From: an uncultured Tenacibaculum sp.
GTDB lineage: Bacteria > Bacteroidota > Bacteroidia > Flavobacteriales > Flavobacteriaceae
Direction of reading: 5' to 3'
Length of the DNA stretch: 64,000 bases
Assembly (NCBI GenBank): GCA_947496185.1
Contig: CANMCD010000006.1
Span: forward strand, 168,893-232,892
This document shows positions 1 through 8,967 of this stretch, one piece after another. A program made the translations under genes and the position numbers. Every line of letters begins with the position of its first letter. The stretch's first letter is position 1. The notes under the pieces were generated by a model, which worked only from the letters and a program-made list of their open reading frames with translations, was not told the origin of the DNA and ran no database searches.

Positions 1-39
1 GATGTTATCGCTATTATACCCCCAGTAAGTGGAGGTTAA
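1..39 (+). CDS. moaD: 3' end of molybdopterin synthase sulfur-carrier subunit MoaD (partial)
   Basis: The first 12 codons of the window read DVIAIIPPVSGG and then TAA. A Pro-Pro-Val-Ser-Gly-Gly end is the hallmark of MoaD, whose C-terminal glycine is adenylated and thiocarboxylated by MoaB/MoeB-type enzymes and then inserted into the MoaE subunit of molybdopterin synthase. Only the tail is in the window, so the start and the rest of the ubiquitin-like fold cannot be seen. The matching catalytic subunit MoaE lies 7 kb away on the other strand (7097-7519). The identification rests on 12 residues plus the presence of moaE nearby. Confidence 0.72.
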   Translation, partial: DVIAIIPPVSGG

Positions 40-71
40 ATTTTATGTATTGATAGAGAAATATAAAAAAA

Positions 72-344
72 CTACTTGTTTAGGTATTTTCCAATAAAGA
101 AAGTACCAAAAGGAATTAAAGATAGGAGGCAGACAATACCAAATGTTTTGCCTTTCCATCCGAGTTCATATTTTAGCATGATTGCTAAAACAATATATCC
201 TATAAAAAAAAGACCGTGAGGCATACCTAGCATTTTTACATAAGAAGGATTACCAGATATATATTTAATAGGAACGGCAATAAATAGTAAAAGGATATAG
301 GAAATACCTTCTAAAAAGGCAACGATTTTAAATAGGTTTATCAT
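72..344 (-). CDS. DUF3817-family small integral membrane protein
   Basis: A 90-residue hydrophobic protein with about three transmembrane segments (roughly residues 5-28, 40-58 and 65-83). The motif GMPHGLFFIGY in the middle, with a Pro-His-Gly between helices, fits my memory of the DUF3817 family (YdzA-like), which has no known function. It begins 4 bases after the TonB-dependent receptor stops, so it is the last gene of the porZ-recO-receptor operon. Nothing in the sequence tells its role. Small membrane proteins of this family are common next to unrelated genes, so the link to the receptor may only be positional. Confidence 0.7.
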   Translation of the reverse strand: MINLFKIVAFLEGISYILLLFIAVPIKYISGNPSYVKMLGMPHGLFFIGYIVLAIMLKYELGWKGKTFGIVCLLSLIPFGTFFIGKYLNK

Positions 345-348
345 GGCT

Positions 349-2811
349 TTACAGATTTACGTGTAAAATTAAGGAAAAGTTTCGTCCTGGGGCAGAAATA
401 CCCGAAGCAAACTCTTTATAATGTTTGTCAAAAATATTATTTATACTTCCTTGTAAAGATATCTGATTGTTTACTAAATACTTTCCAAATACTCCAAAGA
501 CCATCCAGCTAGGAGATCCAAAATATTTTTCTTTAGGATCTTCTGCATTAGCATTGATGATAGGTGTTTCTTCATGGTTGTCAATGCCTTCGGTAATATT
601 ATAATCTTCAATGACTTTTTTAGCATTAAACCTAAGGTTAGCACCTCCTTCAAATTTATTACTTGTATAATTTAATTCAAAGTTACCAAACAATGGAGGG
701 ATAGAGGACATGGGCTCTTTTAAGTCATAACTTTCTCCTTGGGTGTAGGTTATAGACCCTGATGTATTCCAGTTTTTATGAAGTCTTCCTTGATAGCTCG
801 CTGTAAAACCAGTGATATAAGCGTTTCCTTTGTTTACATTGGAAATAATGTCTCCTTCTTCACCGTTGTATAACATTGTTGTTCTTCCTCCCAAACTAAA
901 GCTGTCACGATAAATATAGTTTCTTAGTAGTGTATAGTAGACACTTGTTCCGATTCTAAATTTACGGTTATTGATATATTTTTGAAATCCAATTTCACCA
1001 TTATAAGCGTGTTCTGGTTTTAAATCAACATTCGGCACGGTTACATTTCCATTTTTTTCGCGTACTTTTCCAACATCGTCAATGTTCGGTGAACGAAAAC
1101 CTGAAGATAAAACAGCGTTTAGTTGCCAAGTTTTATTGGGCTTATAGATATAGCCTAAAGTTGCCGTTAATGCGGTGTTGTTAAGGCTTATTGGGTTTTC
1201 AGGGAGGGTAATAAATTTTTCATTAACCCATTTAGCTGATAAATTGGTGTTGGTAACCCTTATTCCAGAGTTTAAAGTAGAAGTACTCGATACATCCTGC
1301 CTATAATCAAGGTATAAAGCAGTACTTAAGTAACTACTGCCCCCGTCAGGATATCTTGACTGTACATTGAAGTCACCATTAAATCCTATTACTTCATTTC
1401 CTGAAACTTGAAGTGTTCTTCCATAAGCATTAGAGCCAACATCATTATAAGATACTTCAAAACCATAACCTAAATTTCTTGCTTTCGCTAAGGTAGTAGT
1501 GAAGTCTCCGTTTAAGCTGTAAATATTTACATGTTCTTTTCGGTAAGAACGATCAAGGCTACCAAATTTTCGTTGAATCCTACTTTCTTTAATGTTTTGG
1601 TAAGCAAACGTAATTGTGCCGCTTTCTAGCCATGATTTTTTTGGTGTTATTGCCAGTTGAGGAGATATTAGGAGTCTACTTTGAGGCCCATAATACCATT
1701 CAGCAAACTTTAAAGTACCATCATTTAACTCTGTAAGCCTGTCAAACCTTGGAATGTTTGAGGAAGTAGAGTATTGAATGTTAACTTTTAAATCTGCTTT
1801 TTTAGACAATGGTGTAAAAAACTTTTGTAAGATATCGATCTGGTTATAGCCAGTATTACGTTGTGAGTGTTCTTTAAGGTTTGCCGTTTGATTTTCAAAA
1901 AAGTCTTCGTCAGTATTTTTAGAAAAGAAAGGGATTTTTCCCCAATTCTCAAACCCATGAGACCTGTTTTTACCCATGGTTAAATCACCAAAACTACTAT
2001 GTGCAACACTGGTAAAAGAAGCCCATTTTTTGAATTGTAGTTCAGTGGATATTACATTGGTCGATTCATTGTTTGCGGTACTATATCTAGAGAAGAAAGA
2101 GCCCTTTACTTTTTCTTTATTAGATAGTTTTGGCGTTTTTGTATAATAATGAATAACGCCCCCTAACGCATCAGATCCGTAAATTACTGAGGAAGGACCA
2201 AAAACTACTTCCGTTCTATCCAACAGGTTTGGAGCTACGGTAATTGAGTTTTGAAGGTGTCCTTTTCTATAAATGGCATTGTTCATACGAACTCCATCTA
2301 CGACTAACAAAACACGATTACTTTCCATACCTCTAAGTACAGGGCTTCCGCCTCCCATTTGTGATCTCTGTACTTTAATACCTGGAATGTTTGCTAATAA
2401 ATCTGCTGAAGTTTGCGGAGAAACTTTCGCGATATCTTTACTGGTTATAACGGCAATTTGCTCAGCAATTCGATTTCTTTTTTCTTTGTTTTTAAATACA
2501 GAAAGAACTACTTCATCCAGCTCTTCAGATTGTTGAAAGAGGTAAATTTCGTAGTTGTTTCGTCTCAATGAAGATTTTTTAGCTCGATTTTCAGCATAAG
2601 CCATATGAGAAAATATAAGTACTTCTCGATTTTTGAAAATTGAAATATCTACCTTCCCAAATTCATCACTAATAGTAGAGGTTGATTTGTTTTTGTTAAA
2701 AACAGCGACTGACTCAATAGGTTTGCCCGTTTTTGCATCGATGACGGTTAATGTCTGTGAGAATAAAGGGGAGAGAGAAATTAAAAATATTACTAGTAAA
2801 AGTTTTTTCAT
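349..2811 (-). CDS. TonB-dependent outer membrane receptor, haem/haemoglobin-receptor-like
   Basis: An 820-residue TonB-dependent receptor. A signal peptide (MKKLLLVIFLISLSPLFSQ) is followed by a carboxypeptidase-regulatory-like domain (about 20-95), a plug domain (about 110-230) and a 22-strand-type barrel ending in the aromatic-rich LILHVNL. The plug carries VLRGMESNRVLLVVDGVRMNN and VFGPSSVIYGSDALGGVIHY in two separate stretches, the pattern of the haemoglobin/haem/siderophore branch of these receptors. It would move a scarce ligand, perhaps haem or a metal chelate, across the outer membrane using TonB energy. The ligand is not determined by sequence. It starts 2 bases after recO ends, so it is cotranscribed with porZ and recO. 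All segments look intact. Confidence 0.9.
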   Translation of the reverse strand: MKKLLLVIFLISLSPLFSQTLTVIDAKTGKPIESVAVFNKNKSTSTISDEFGKVDISIFKNREVLIFSHMAYAENRAKKSSLRRNNYEIYLFQQSEELDEVVLSVFKNKEKRNRIAEQIAVITSKDIAKVSPQTSADLLANIPGIKVQRSQMGGGSPVLRGMESNRVLLVVDGVRMNNAIYRKGHLQNSITVAPNLLDRTEVVFGPSSVIYGSDALGGVIHYYTKTPKLSNKEKVKGSFFSRYSTANNESTNVISTELQFKKWASFTSVAHSSFGDLTMGKNRSHGFENWGKIPFFSKNTDEDFFENQTANLKEHSQRNTGYNQIDILQKFFTPLSKKADLKVNIQYSTSSNIPRFDRLTELNDGTLKFAEWYYGPQSRLLISPQLAITPKKSWLESGTITFAYQNIKESRIQRKFGSLDRSYRKEHVNIYSLNGDFTTTLAKARNLGYGFEVSYNDVGSNAYGRTLQVSGNEVIGFNGDFNVQSRYPDGGSSYLSTALYLDYRQDVSSTSTLNSGIRVTNTNLSAKWVNEKFITLPENPISLNNTALTATLGYIYKPNKTWQLNAVLSSGFRSPNIDDVGKVREKNGNVTVPNVDLKPEHAYNGEIGFQKYINNRKFRIGTSVYYTLLRNYIYRDSFSLGGRTTMLYNGEEGDIISNVNKGNAYITGFTASYQGRLHKNWNTSGSITYTQGESYDLKEPMSSIPPLFGNFELNYTSNKFEGGANLRFNAKKVIEDYNITEGIDNHEETPIINANAEDPKEKYFGSPSWMVFGVFGKYLVNNQISLQGSINNIFDKHYKEFASGISAPGRNFSLILHVNL

Positions 2812-2813
2812 AA

Positions 2814-3536
2814 TTAGCTAAACACTGTTTCTAAAATATCTAACGATTTTGGTTTCCTGTAACCTTCCAAATGTAATTCAAAATATTTAATTACAAACCG
2901 AAGAATCCTTTGCCTTTCTTGTTTTCCGAAAGAAATCCTATTAATCGTATCAAAATTTATGCCCAATAGTGTTTTGAATAATGTTAAATCAGTTCCTGAA
3001 AGTGTTAATTTTTCGTGTGGGGTATCTGTGAATTTTCCCTCTACTAAATTAAACCCTTTTTTATGTGAAGCAGAAATGTCTGGATAAAAGCCCAAGAATT
3101 TTGTTAGGTTAAGTAAAAATAGTAGGTGGAAGTTTGAAATATCAGTATGGGTATCTAGCCAAATTAACGCGGTTTCTATATACGTGTATAGTCCCTCGTT
3201 TTTTTCTTCTTCTTGGATAATGCTACTGAGTACTTCTGATAGGAATAAAACAATTGTTTGTTTTATAATGGATGTATGTATAGTGTTATAAGGGTGAATT
3301 ACCTGTACTTCTTTAAGTGAATGTAAGGTGCTTTTTAATTTGTGGTTTGCGACCAGTTGTAATTGATTTAATGGTTGGAAATGTGCGGGTTTAAAGGCTC
3401 CTTTTTTGGACTTTAATACGCCTTTTATCATATAGGATTTTATGCCTTCTTCCAAGGTAAAACATTTTACAATCAAACTAGTGTCTCCATACTTAAGAGA
3501 ACTTAAGATAATGGCTTTTGAATGAATAATAGGCAT
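2814..3536 (-). CDS. recO: DNA repair protein RecO
   Basis: A 240-residue protein of normal RecO length. The N-terminal OB-fold shows SKAIILSSLKYGDTSLIVKC and then a long helical domain follows, typical of Bacteroidota RecO. RecO loads RecA on SSB-coated single-stranded DNA together with RecR in the RecF pathway. The C-terminal zinc-finger cysteines of many RecO proteins are not evident here, which is common in this phylum. Its ATG overlaps the porZ stop codon by one base (TAATG), so translation of the two is probably coupled. This porZ-recO order is, as far as I recall, widespread in flavobacteria. Confidence 0.93.
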   Translation of the reverse strand: MPIIHSKAIILSSLKYGDTSLIVKCFTLEEGIKSYMIKGVLKSKKGAFKPAHFQPLNQLQLVANHKLKSTLHSLKEVQVIHPYNTIHTSIIKQTIVLFLSEVLSSIIQEEEKNEGLYTYIETALIWLDTHTDISNFHLLFLLNLTKFLGFYPDISASHKKGFNLVEGKFTDTPHEKLTLSGTDLTLFKTLLGINFDTINRISFGKQERQRILRFVIKYFELHLEGYRKPKSLDILETVFS

Positions 3537-5866
3537 TAGTTAACAATTGCAATTTTAGTGGTGGATGTTTCTGTATTGTCGTTGTGAGAAAGTAATACAA
3601 TATAAACCCCTGAGGCAACTTTATTACCTGCTAAGTTTCTTTTGTCCCATACAACTTTACCGCCTTGTAATTGCTGGCTTTCTTTCACATTGGTTTCATA
3701 GACAAGATTGCCTGAAACATCCAAGATTTTGACATTCGTTCCTTCGGGCAAATGTGTGCCATGTCTCCCTCCTATTGAAACGGTAGCATGATTTTTTAAT
3801 ACGGGGTTTGGATAGGCGTATACCTCTCCAAGTTCGTCGCCATAAGGAGCAACCTTACTATCATAGGCAACCATTCCTCTACTGGTGACAAAGTATACCT
3901 TTCCAGTGCTGTTATCTACTCGGATTTTTAATATTTTATCTGAGGGTAAAGGCGAATTGCTTTTGTTGAAGTTGGCAAGTGTTTTTTCGCCTGTAGAATT
4001 GGTATATAATACACCTCCAGTATCCGTTCCAAACCATTTGTTATTAGCTCCGTCAACTTCAATAGTGTTGATTGTTTGATCTCCAAGTAACCTTTTTGGA
4101 ATTCCATCATCTAGAATAACAACAGGAGCTGCATCGTTTACAGCACTATCAAAAACGGCAGAAGCATTTCTGAATACAACCAATCCAGTAAGGGTGCCTA
4201 ACCATATATCATTATTGCTGTCTACAGCGACTGTTCTTACATTTAGATTCGGAAGGCTTCCGCGTGTAGCTTCGGTAGTTAACGCCTTTTTTCTGAGTCC
4301 GTTTTCATTAAAAGCATACACGCCATTTCTTCGCGTTCCGATCCAAAGTGTATTATTGTTATCTATAGCCATTTCGTTCATTCCAAATCTGTTTGTTTGT
4401 ATAATAGATTGAATGTCAAAATTACGCCATTCTCCATTAGGAGAACGTTTTTTTATTCGGTGAGAAACACCAATGTTTGACAACCATAAATTTCCTTCAT
4501 TGTCAAAAGCAGATCCACCAATTCTTATAGTTACCCTATTTGGTATGTTTTCCGTGATATTTTGTAATGAACTGTTTAATTGATTGTAAAAATTAGTGAC
4601 TTTTCCGTCTTCTATATGAAGTAAACCTCCTGTTAAAGGAGTGTTGGTATCCGATCCTGTAATGTCACCGAAGGAGCTGATAAAAACATTATTACTATTG
4701 GTTTTGTCAATGGTTATAGAGGTTAAGTCCCCTAGAGGAAAGCTTGGGTCATACGGTGTATTCGTCCAATTTTCTCCGTTATAATATGAATAACCATTTC
4801 TTCTTTGTAAAGGGGTATAGGTGGCGTCATATCCTCCATAAACAACCCATAAATTATTATTGTGTACGTCTATAGAAAAAATATCATTAAGAAACGGTCC
4901 TTCAGGGTGAATTTGCTCAAAAGTATTGGTTGAACTTGTGCTTGTTTTTAGAATTCCGAAACCTTGAGTAGCCAAATAAATATCGTTGTTTTCTTCATAG
5001 GCCTGATTAAGTGTGAACTGTAAACTACTTGTCTGATCTATCTGGGCAATTTGAGTTAGTGATTGGTTAAGTATTGTAGCAGAAGTTTCTAGTGCTACAG
5101 ATAAACTTTGTGTCGAACTTTTTAATCCTTTAATATTTTGATTAAAAGTGCTGATATTACTAATAAGAGTTTCGTTAATAGCTCTAAGCTCATTACCTAT
5201 TGTGGTAAATACCCGATTGTTAAACGTGGTGATACTCGTATAATTTCCAGTAAATAGTAGTGCCCATTCATTAAAGTCTACTAAATTTGGACTGTTGATG
5301 TTTGCTATGTATACACCTCTTTGTGTAGCAGCATAAATTTCATTATTAAAAACAGTTATTTGATTTACTTTTTCATCAGTTGAGCCAATTCCAATAAAAT
5401 AAGTATCTCCGAATTCTAAATTTTTAAGATCGTATACAATAACTGCAAATGAAGTGGATAAGTACAATTTGTCGTTATATTCGTATATATGGTTTATTCT
5501 TTTTTCACCTGTTTGATTGAAATTAGTAATTTCAGGAGAAGTGGTGATTTTTCCTTGACTATCGATGATTTCTAATAGCCCGTTTTCATAACCAATTACT
5601 AATTTTTCAAGAGAAGCACTGTAATGTATTGCTGAACTGGTTTCTCCAGAGAGTCCATGTACAGAAGAAATTTTAGTAATTTCTTTGGTTTGTGTATTGT
5701 ATACAAATACAGCATTATCTGCTACAGCATATAAGAGATTGTCTGATTTTACAAAGTCTTTAATATGCGTGTATGAAAATAAATCTTCCCATTGATCGCT
5801 ATAGTCGGTTTGTGCAAAAAGACCAATTGTTAATGATAAAAGAATGTATGTGAATACTTTATTCAT
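3536..5866 (-). CDS. porZ: PorZ-like T9SS protein: two-component-regulator-type beta-propellers with a C-terminal sorting domain
   Basis: A secreted protein of 776 residues when started at the ATG at 5866, where a clean signal peptide begins (MNKVFTYILLSLTIGLFAQ). An in-frame extension up to 5971 would put 35 polar residues ahead of the signal peptide and is unlikely. The body is two propeller domains with repeated blades ending in motifs such as LWIGTRRNGVYAF, DIWLGTLTGLVVF and NKWFGTDTGGVLY. The last 80 residues (YPNPVLKNHATVSI to VYIVLLSHNDN) are a T9SS type A sorting domain. PorZ belongs to the type IX attachment complex and, in Porphyromonas gingivalis, presents A-LPS to the sortase PorU. 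The size and the recO neighbour support this; the function in this organism is inferred. Confidence 0.8.
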   Translation of the reverse strand: MNKVFTYILLSLTIGLFAQTDYSDQWEDLFSYTHIKDFVKSDNLLYAVADNAVFVYNTQTKEITKISSVHGLSGETSSAIHYSASLEKLVIGYENGLLEIIDSQGKITTSPEITNFNQTGEKRINHIYEYNDKLYLSTSFAVIVYDLKNLEFGDTYFIGIGSTDEKVNQITVFNNEIYAATQRGVYIANINSPNLVDFNEWALLFTGNYTSITTFNNRVFTTIGNELRAINETLISNISTFNQNIKGLKSSTQSLSVALETSATILNQSLTQIAQIDQTSSLQFTLNQAYEENNDIYLATQGFGILKTSTSSTNTFEQIHPEGPFLNDIFSIDVHNNNLWVVYGGYDATYTPLQRRNGYSYYNGENWTNTPYDPSFPLGDLTSITIDKTNSNNVFISSFGDITGSDTNTPLTGGLLHIEDGKVTNFYNQLNSSLQNITENIPNRVTIRIGGSAFDNEGNLWLSNIGVSHRIKKRSPNGEWRNFDIQSIIQTNRFGMNEMAIDNNNTLWIGTRRNGVYAFNENGLRKKALTTEATRGSLPNLNVRTVAVDSNNDIWLGTLTGLVVFRNASAVFDSAVNDAAPVVILDDGIPKRLLGDQTINTIEVDGANNKWFGTDTGGVLYTNSTGEKTLANFNKSNSPLPSDKILKIRVDNSTGKVYFVTSRGMVAYDSKVAPYGDELGEVYAYPNPVLKNHATVSIGGRHGTHLPEGTNVKILDVSGNLVYETNVKESQQLQGGKVVWDKRNLAGNKVASGVYIVLLSHNDNTETSTTKIAIVN

Positions 5867-6043
5867 ACGTAATACCAAAGATATTATATTATTATTAACT
5901 TGAAAATCATTATTTTGTTTGAATTTCAAATTGTATTTTTTATCTAAAAAAGGAGGTTGTACTGAAAGCAAAGTTCTAATGAAGGATTCGGATTAAACAA
6001 TATAAATTTAATAATTTCGGAGAAAATTAAACAGGTCTTTTTT

Positions 6044-6514
6044 ATGGGGTTAGAAATCGAACGAAAATTTTTAGTGAAATCAGGAGCTTATAAGGAGCAA
6101 GCTTTTAAAAGAGAGTATATTAAGCAAGGTTTCTTGAATTCAGATAAAAAAAGAGTTGTCCGTATTCGTATAATGGATGATACGGGGTTTTTGACAGTAA
6201 AAGGCCCCTCAGAAGACAAAGGTGTTTCTCGTTTTGAATGGGAAAAAGAGATTCGTTTAGAAGAAGCACAACAACTATTTGAATTATGTGAGGAAGGGAT
6301 TATAGAAAAAAACCGTTATTTAATTAAGGAAGGTATCCATGTGTTTGAAGTAGACGAGTTTTTTGGAGAAAACCTAGGACTTGTAGTTGCTGAAGTAGAA
6401 TTGACCTCAAAGGAAGAGGTGTATACTTCTCCAGAATGGTTAGGAGAAGAAGTGACGGGAGTTGCCAAATATTATAATTCTAACTTGAGCAAAAATCCGT
6501 ATAATAATTGGTGA
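6044..6514 (+). CDS. CYTH-domain triphosphate tunnel metalloenzyme
   Basis: A 156-residue single-domain protein. It opens with the signature ExExK motif (EIERKFLV, residues 4-11) that binds metal and triphosphate inside the eight-stranded tunnel. Later basic and acidic strands follow (VRIRIMDD, FLTVKGPS, FEVDEFFGEN, VVAEVEL), and it ends within the usual length of the family. Members are inorganic triphosphatases, thiamine-triphosphatase-like enzymes or class IV adenylate cyclases. Short bacterial members like this one are most often triphosphatases, but the substrate cannot be read from sequence. It is a single gene, transcribed divergently from the porZ operon. Confidence 0.88.
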   Translation: MGLEIERKFLVKSGAYKEQAFKREYIKQGFLNSDKKRVVRIRIMDDTGFLTVKGPSEDKGVSRFEWEKEIRLEEAQQLFELCEEGIIEKNRYLIKEGIHVFEVDEFFGENLGLVVAEVELTSKEEVYTSPEWLGEEVTGVAKYYNSNLSKNPYNNW

Positions 6515-6544
6515 TACAATAGCACGCCAATGCGTGATTTAATG

Positions 6545-7078
6545 TTAGAGGTCTAAGTATACAATTACCCAAACTTGCTGGTTTAGTGTATAGCGTGTTA
6601 ACTCTTGAAAACCTACTGCTGAATGAGCATTAATTGATCGAATATTGGCAGCGTCAATTTCAGTAATAATACTCTTGTATTGGTGAGAAAATGCTGTGCT
6701 CATTTTTTGATACAAACCTCTGAAGATACCCTTGCCTCTGTGGTTTTTCTCGATGCATATTTGCCCCATTATTAGGTAATTTTCTTTTGATTTAAAAGAA
6801 TTGTCTATTTCTGTAAACATAGGAATGAGTATCGGAATGTTCTCGCGAAAATTTTTTGACATTGATAATGCATATCCTACGACTTCATTATTGTGGGTTG
6901 CAATAATATGTGGATGAATATCGTGCATTTCTTTTAATAACGAAAGCTCATGATGCACTGTTACGAACCCTTGCGTTTTCTTTTCTTCTTCAGTGAGTTT
7001 GTCTGGTAAATTTCTCTTTTGAAGTGCTAATATTTGTTCTAATTCAAAAGATGTTTGCGTAGGTTTATAATGTATCAT
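6545..7078 (-). CDS. GNAT-family N-acetyltransferase
   Basis: About 177 residues from the ATG at 7078 (MIHYKPTQ). A TTG nine bases further upstream is possible but less likely. The acetyl-CoA-binding motif A is visible as MGQICIEKNHRGKGIFRGLYQKM (Q/R-x-x-G-K-G loop) and motif B as IDAANIRSINAHSAVGFQEL, where a conserved N-x-x-S-x-x-x-H-x-x-x-G-F is typical. It would transfer an acetyl group from acetyl-CoA to an amine of a small molecule or protein; the acceptor is unknown. It follows moaE by 18 bases on the same strand, so the two may share a transcript, but no functional link is evident. Confidence 0.87.
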   Translation of the reverse strand: MIHYKPTQTSFELEQILALQKRNLPDKLTEEEKKTQGFVTVHHELSLLKEMHDIHPHIIATHNNEVVGYALSMSKNFRENIPILIPMFTEIDNSFKSKENYLIMGQICIEKNHRGKGIFRGLYQKMSTAFSHQYKSIITEIDAANIRSINAHSAVGFQELTRYTLNQQVWVIVYLDL

Positions 7079-7096
7079 GATTAGCAAATATTTGTT

Positions 7097-7519
7097 TTAA
7101 GGATGTGCGTTTACCCATACTTCTCCATCAGCAAAAAATTCTTTTTTCCAGATTGGTACTGTTTCTTTTAACGTATCAATAGCATATTGACAAGCTTCAA
7201 ATGCAGCTTTTCTATGTGCAGCCGCAGCGGTAATGATTACAGGAACATCGCCAATATTTAGTAGTCCTTCAGCATGATGAATCGCTATTTTTTCAATAGA
7301 AAATTTTTCTAATGCTTTATGTGCTATTTTTTCCATTTCTTTGATAGCCATGGCATGATACGCGGTAAATTCAAGCTTCAATACTTCTTTGCTATTTGTA
7401 TGATTTCTTACGGTACCGATAAAGGCAGCAATTCCACCACAAGAATCATCCGTTACAAAATCATAACAATCCTTTAGATCCAGCTTTTCCGTTTGTATTT
7501 TTATAGAAATTTTTTTCAC
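7097..7519 (-). CDS. moaE: molybdopterin synthase catalytic subunit MoaE
   Basis: 140 residues, the full MoaE length. The conserved segments are GGIAAFIGTVRNHT (residues 28-41), the Glu-Tyr-type stretch LEFTAYHAMAIKEM, IAIHHAEGLLNIGDVPVII, AHRKAAFEACQYAIDTLKE and the active-site lysine motif VPIWKKE near the C-terminus. MoaE and thiocarboxylated MoaD convert precursor Z (cPMP) to molybdopterin, the dithiolene cofactor of molybdoenzymes. The MoaD tail is at the left edge of this window, 7 kb away, so the two subunits are not cotranscribed. A GNAT gene follows. The rest of the pathway is not in the window. Confidence 0.94.
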   Translation of the reverse strand: MKKISIKIQTEKLDLKDCYDFVTDDSCGGIAAFIGTVRNHTNSKEVLKLEFTAYHAMAIKEMEKIAHKALEKFSIEKIAIHHAEGLLNIGDVPVIITAAAAHRKAAFEACQYAIDTLKETVPIWKKEFFADGEVWVNAHP

Positions 7520-7647
7520 TGATTATAATAAAATAAGTTTGCATTGCTAAAATATGGTATTTTCGGTTATTGAGGTTTTTAGGGAGGGATTTTTCGGATA
7601 TGGTTCAGATATTTTGTAATAAATGCGGTAAAAACCTACGAATAAGT

Positions 7648-7655
7648 TAATTTTG
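7648..7655 (+). promoter_or_regulatory. candidate -7 element upstream of pgk
   Basis: TAATTTTG matches the Bacteroidota sigma-70 -7 consensus TAnnTTTG and lies 63 bases before the pgk ATG. No good TTTG -33 element stands at the usual 17-23 base spacing, so the call is tentative. Confidence 0.4.
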
Positions 7656-7718
7656 TGTTGATTAAAAATAAGTACAAGCAATTTCTTTAATATAACCATA
7701 AAAATTTAATTTTTAGTA

Positions 7719-8921
7719 ATGAAAAAATTAAGCGATCATAATTTCGAAAATAAAAAAGCACTAATAAGAGTTGATTTTAATGTGCCTTTAAACGCAGACT
7801 TTGAAGTGACGGATGATACAAGGATACAGGCAGCTAAACCAACCATTATAAAGATTTTGGAAGATGGAGGTAGTTGTGTGTTGATGTCACATTTAGGAAG
7901 ACCAAAAGGAATTGAAGACGCTTTTTCATTACGTCATATTGTAGAGAAAGTTACCGAAATATTAGGTGTAAAAGTAAACTTTGTAGCGGATTGTATTGGT
8001 CAAAATGCAGAGGAAGCTGTTGCCAATTTACAATCAGGAGAAGTGCTGTTGTTAGAAAATTTACGATTTTATAATGAAGAAAAATCTGGAGATGTGGCTT
8101 TTGCAGAAAAGCTGTCTAAATTAGGAGATATTTATGTAAATGATGCTTTTGGTACTGCCCATAGAGCTCACGCTTCTACAGCAGTAATTGCGCAATTTTT
8201 TGGAGAGCATAAATGTTTTGGTAATTTGTTAGCTAAAGAAATTGAAAGTATCGATAAAGTATTACATGATTCTCAAAAACCAGTAACAGCTATTTTAGGA
8301 GGAGCAAAAGTATCTTCAAAAATAGGTATCGTTGAGAATATTATAGAAAAGGTAGATCATATTATTATAGGAGGTGGGATGACTTTTACCTTTATCAAAG
8401 CACTAGGAGGAACGATCGGAAGTTCTTTGGTGGAAGATGATAAACTAGATATGGCACTCGATATTTTAGCGAAAGCAAAAGAACATCAAACAACAATTCA
8501 TTTACCTGTAGATGCGGTGATAGCAGATGCTTTTGCCAATGAGGCAAATACACAAGTAGTAGCAACGGATAAAATTCCAGACGGATGGATGGGCTTAGAT
8601 GTGGGGCCAGAAACCTCAAAAAAGTTTGCTGCTGTCATTAATGACTCTAAAACTATTTTATGGAACGGTCCATTGGGTGTTTTTGAAATGGAAAATTTCG
8701 CTAAAGGTACTATTGCTTTAGGTGATGCGATTGTTGAGGCTACAAAGCAAGGTAGTTTTTCACTTGTTGGAGGAGGAGATTCTGTGGCAGCGGTAAAACA
8801 ATTCGGATTTGCAGATCAGGTGAGTTATGTTTCAACAGGTGGAGGAGCAATGCTAGAGAGCCTAGAAGGTAAGACACTGCCTGGTATTCAGGCAATCCTA
8901 AGTCAGTACAAAACTGCATAG
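7719..8921 (+). CDS. pgk: phosphoglycerate kinase
   Basis: A 400-residue protein of normal length. It carries RVDFNVPL near residue 17, the substrate loop [31 protein letters not shown], the hinge [26 protein letters not shown] and the nucleotide-binding [10 protein letters not shown] close to the end. It transfers phosphate between 1,3-bisphosphoglycerate and ADP in glycolysis and gluconeogenesis in the cytoplasm. All catalytic segments are present, with no indels. It stands alone with its own upstream region; the aldo/keto reductase gene begins 46 bases downstream and may be read through. Confidence 0.97.
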   Translation: MKKLSDHNFENKKALIRVDFNVPLNADFEVTDDTRIQAAKPTIIKILEDGGSCVLMSHLGRPKGIEDAFSLRHIVEKVTEILGVKVNFVADCIGQNAEEAVANLQSGEVLLLENLRFYNEEKSGDVAFAEKLSKLGDIYVNDAFGTAHRAHASTAVIAQFFGEHKCFGNLLAKEIESIDKVLHDSQKPVTAILGGAKVSSKIGIVENIIEKVDHIIIGGGMTFTFIKALGGTIGSSLVEDDKLDMALDILAKAKEHQTTIHLPVDAVIADAFANEANTQVVATDKIPDGWMGLDVGPETSKKFAAVINDSKTILWNGPLGVFEMENFAKGTIALGDAIVEATKQGSFSLVGGGDSVAAVKQFGFADQVSYVSTGGGAMLESLEGKTLPGIQAILSQYKTA

Positions 8922-8967
8922 AAAAATTGCAGTATACTGCGTAAAAATTTGTTAAAAATAGAACGAA

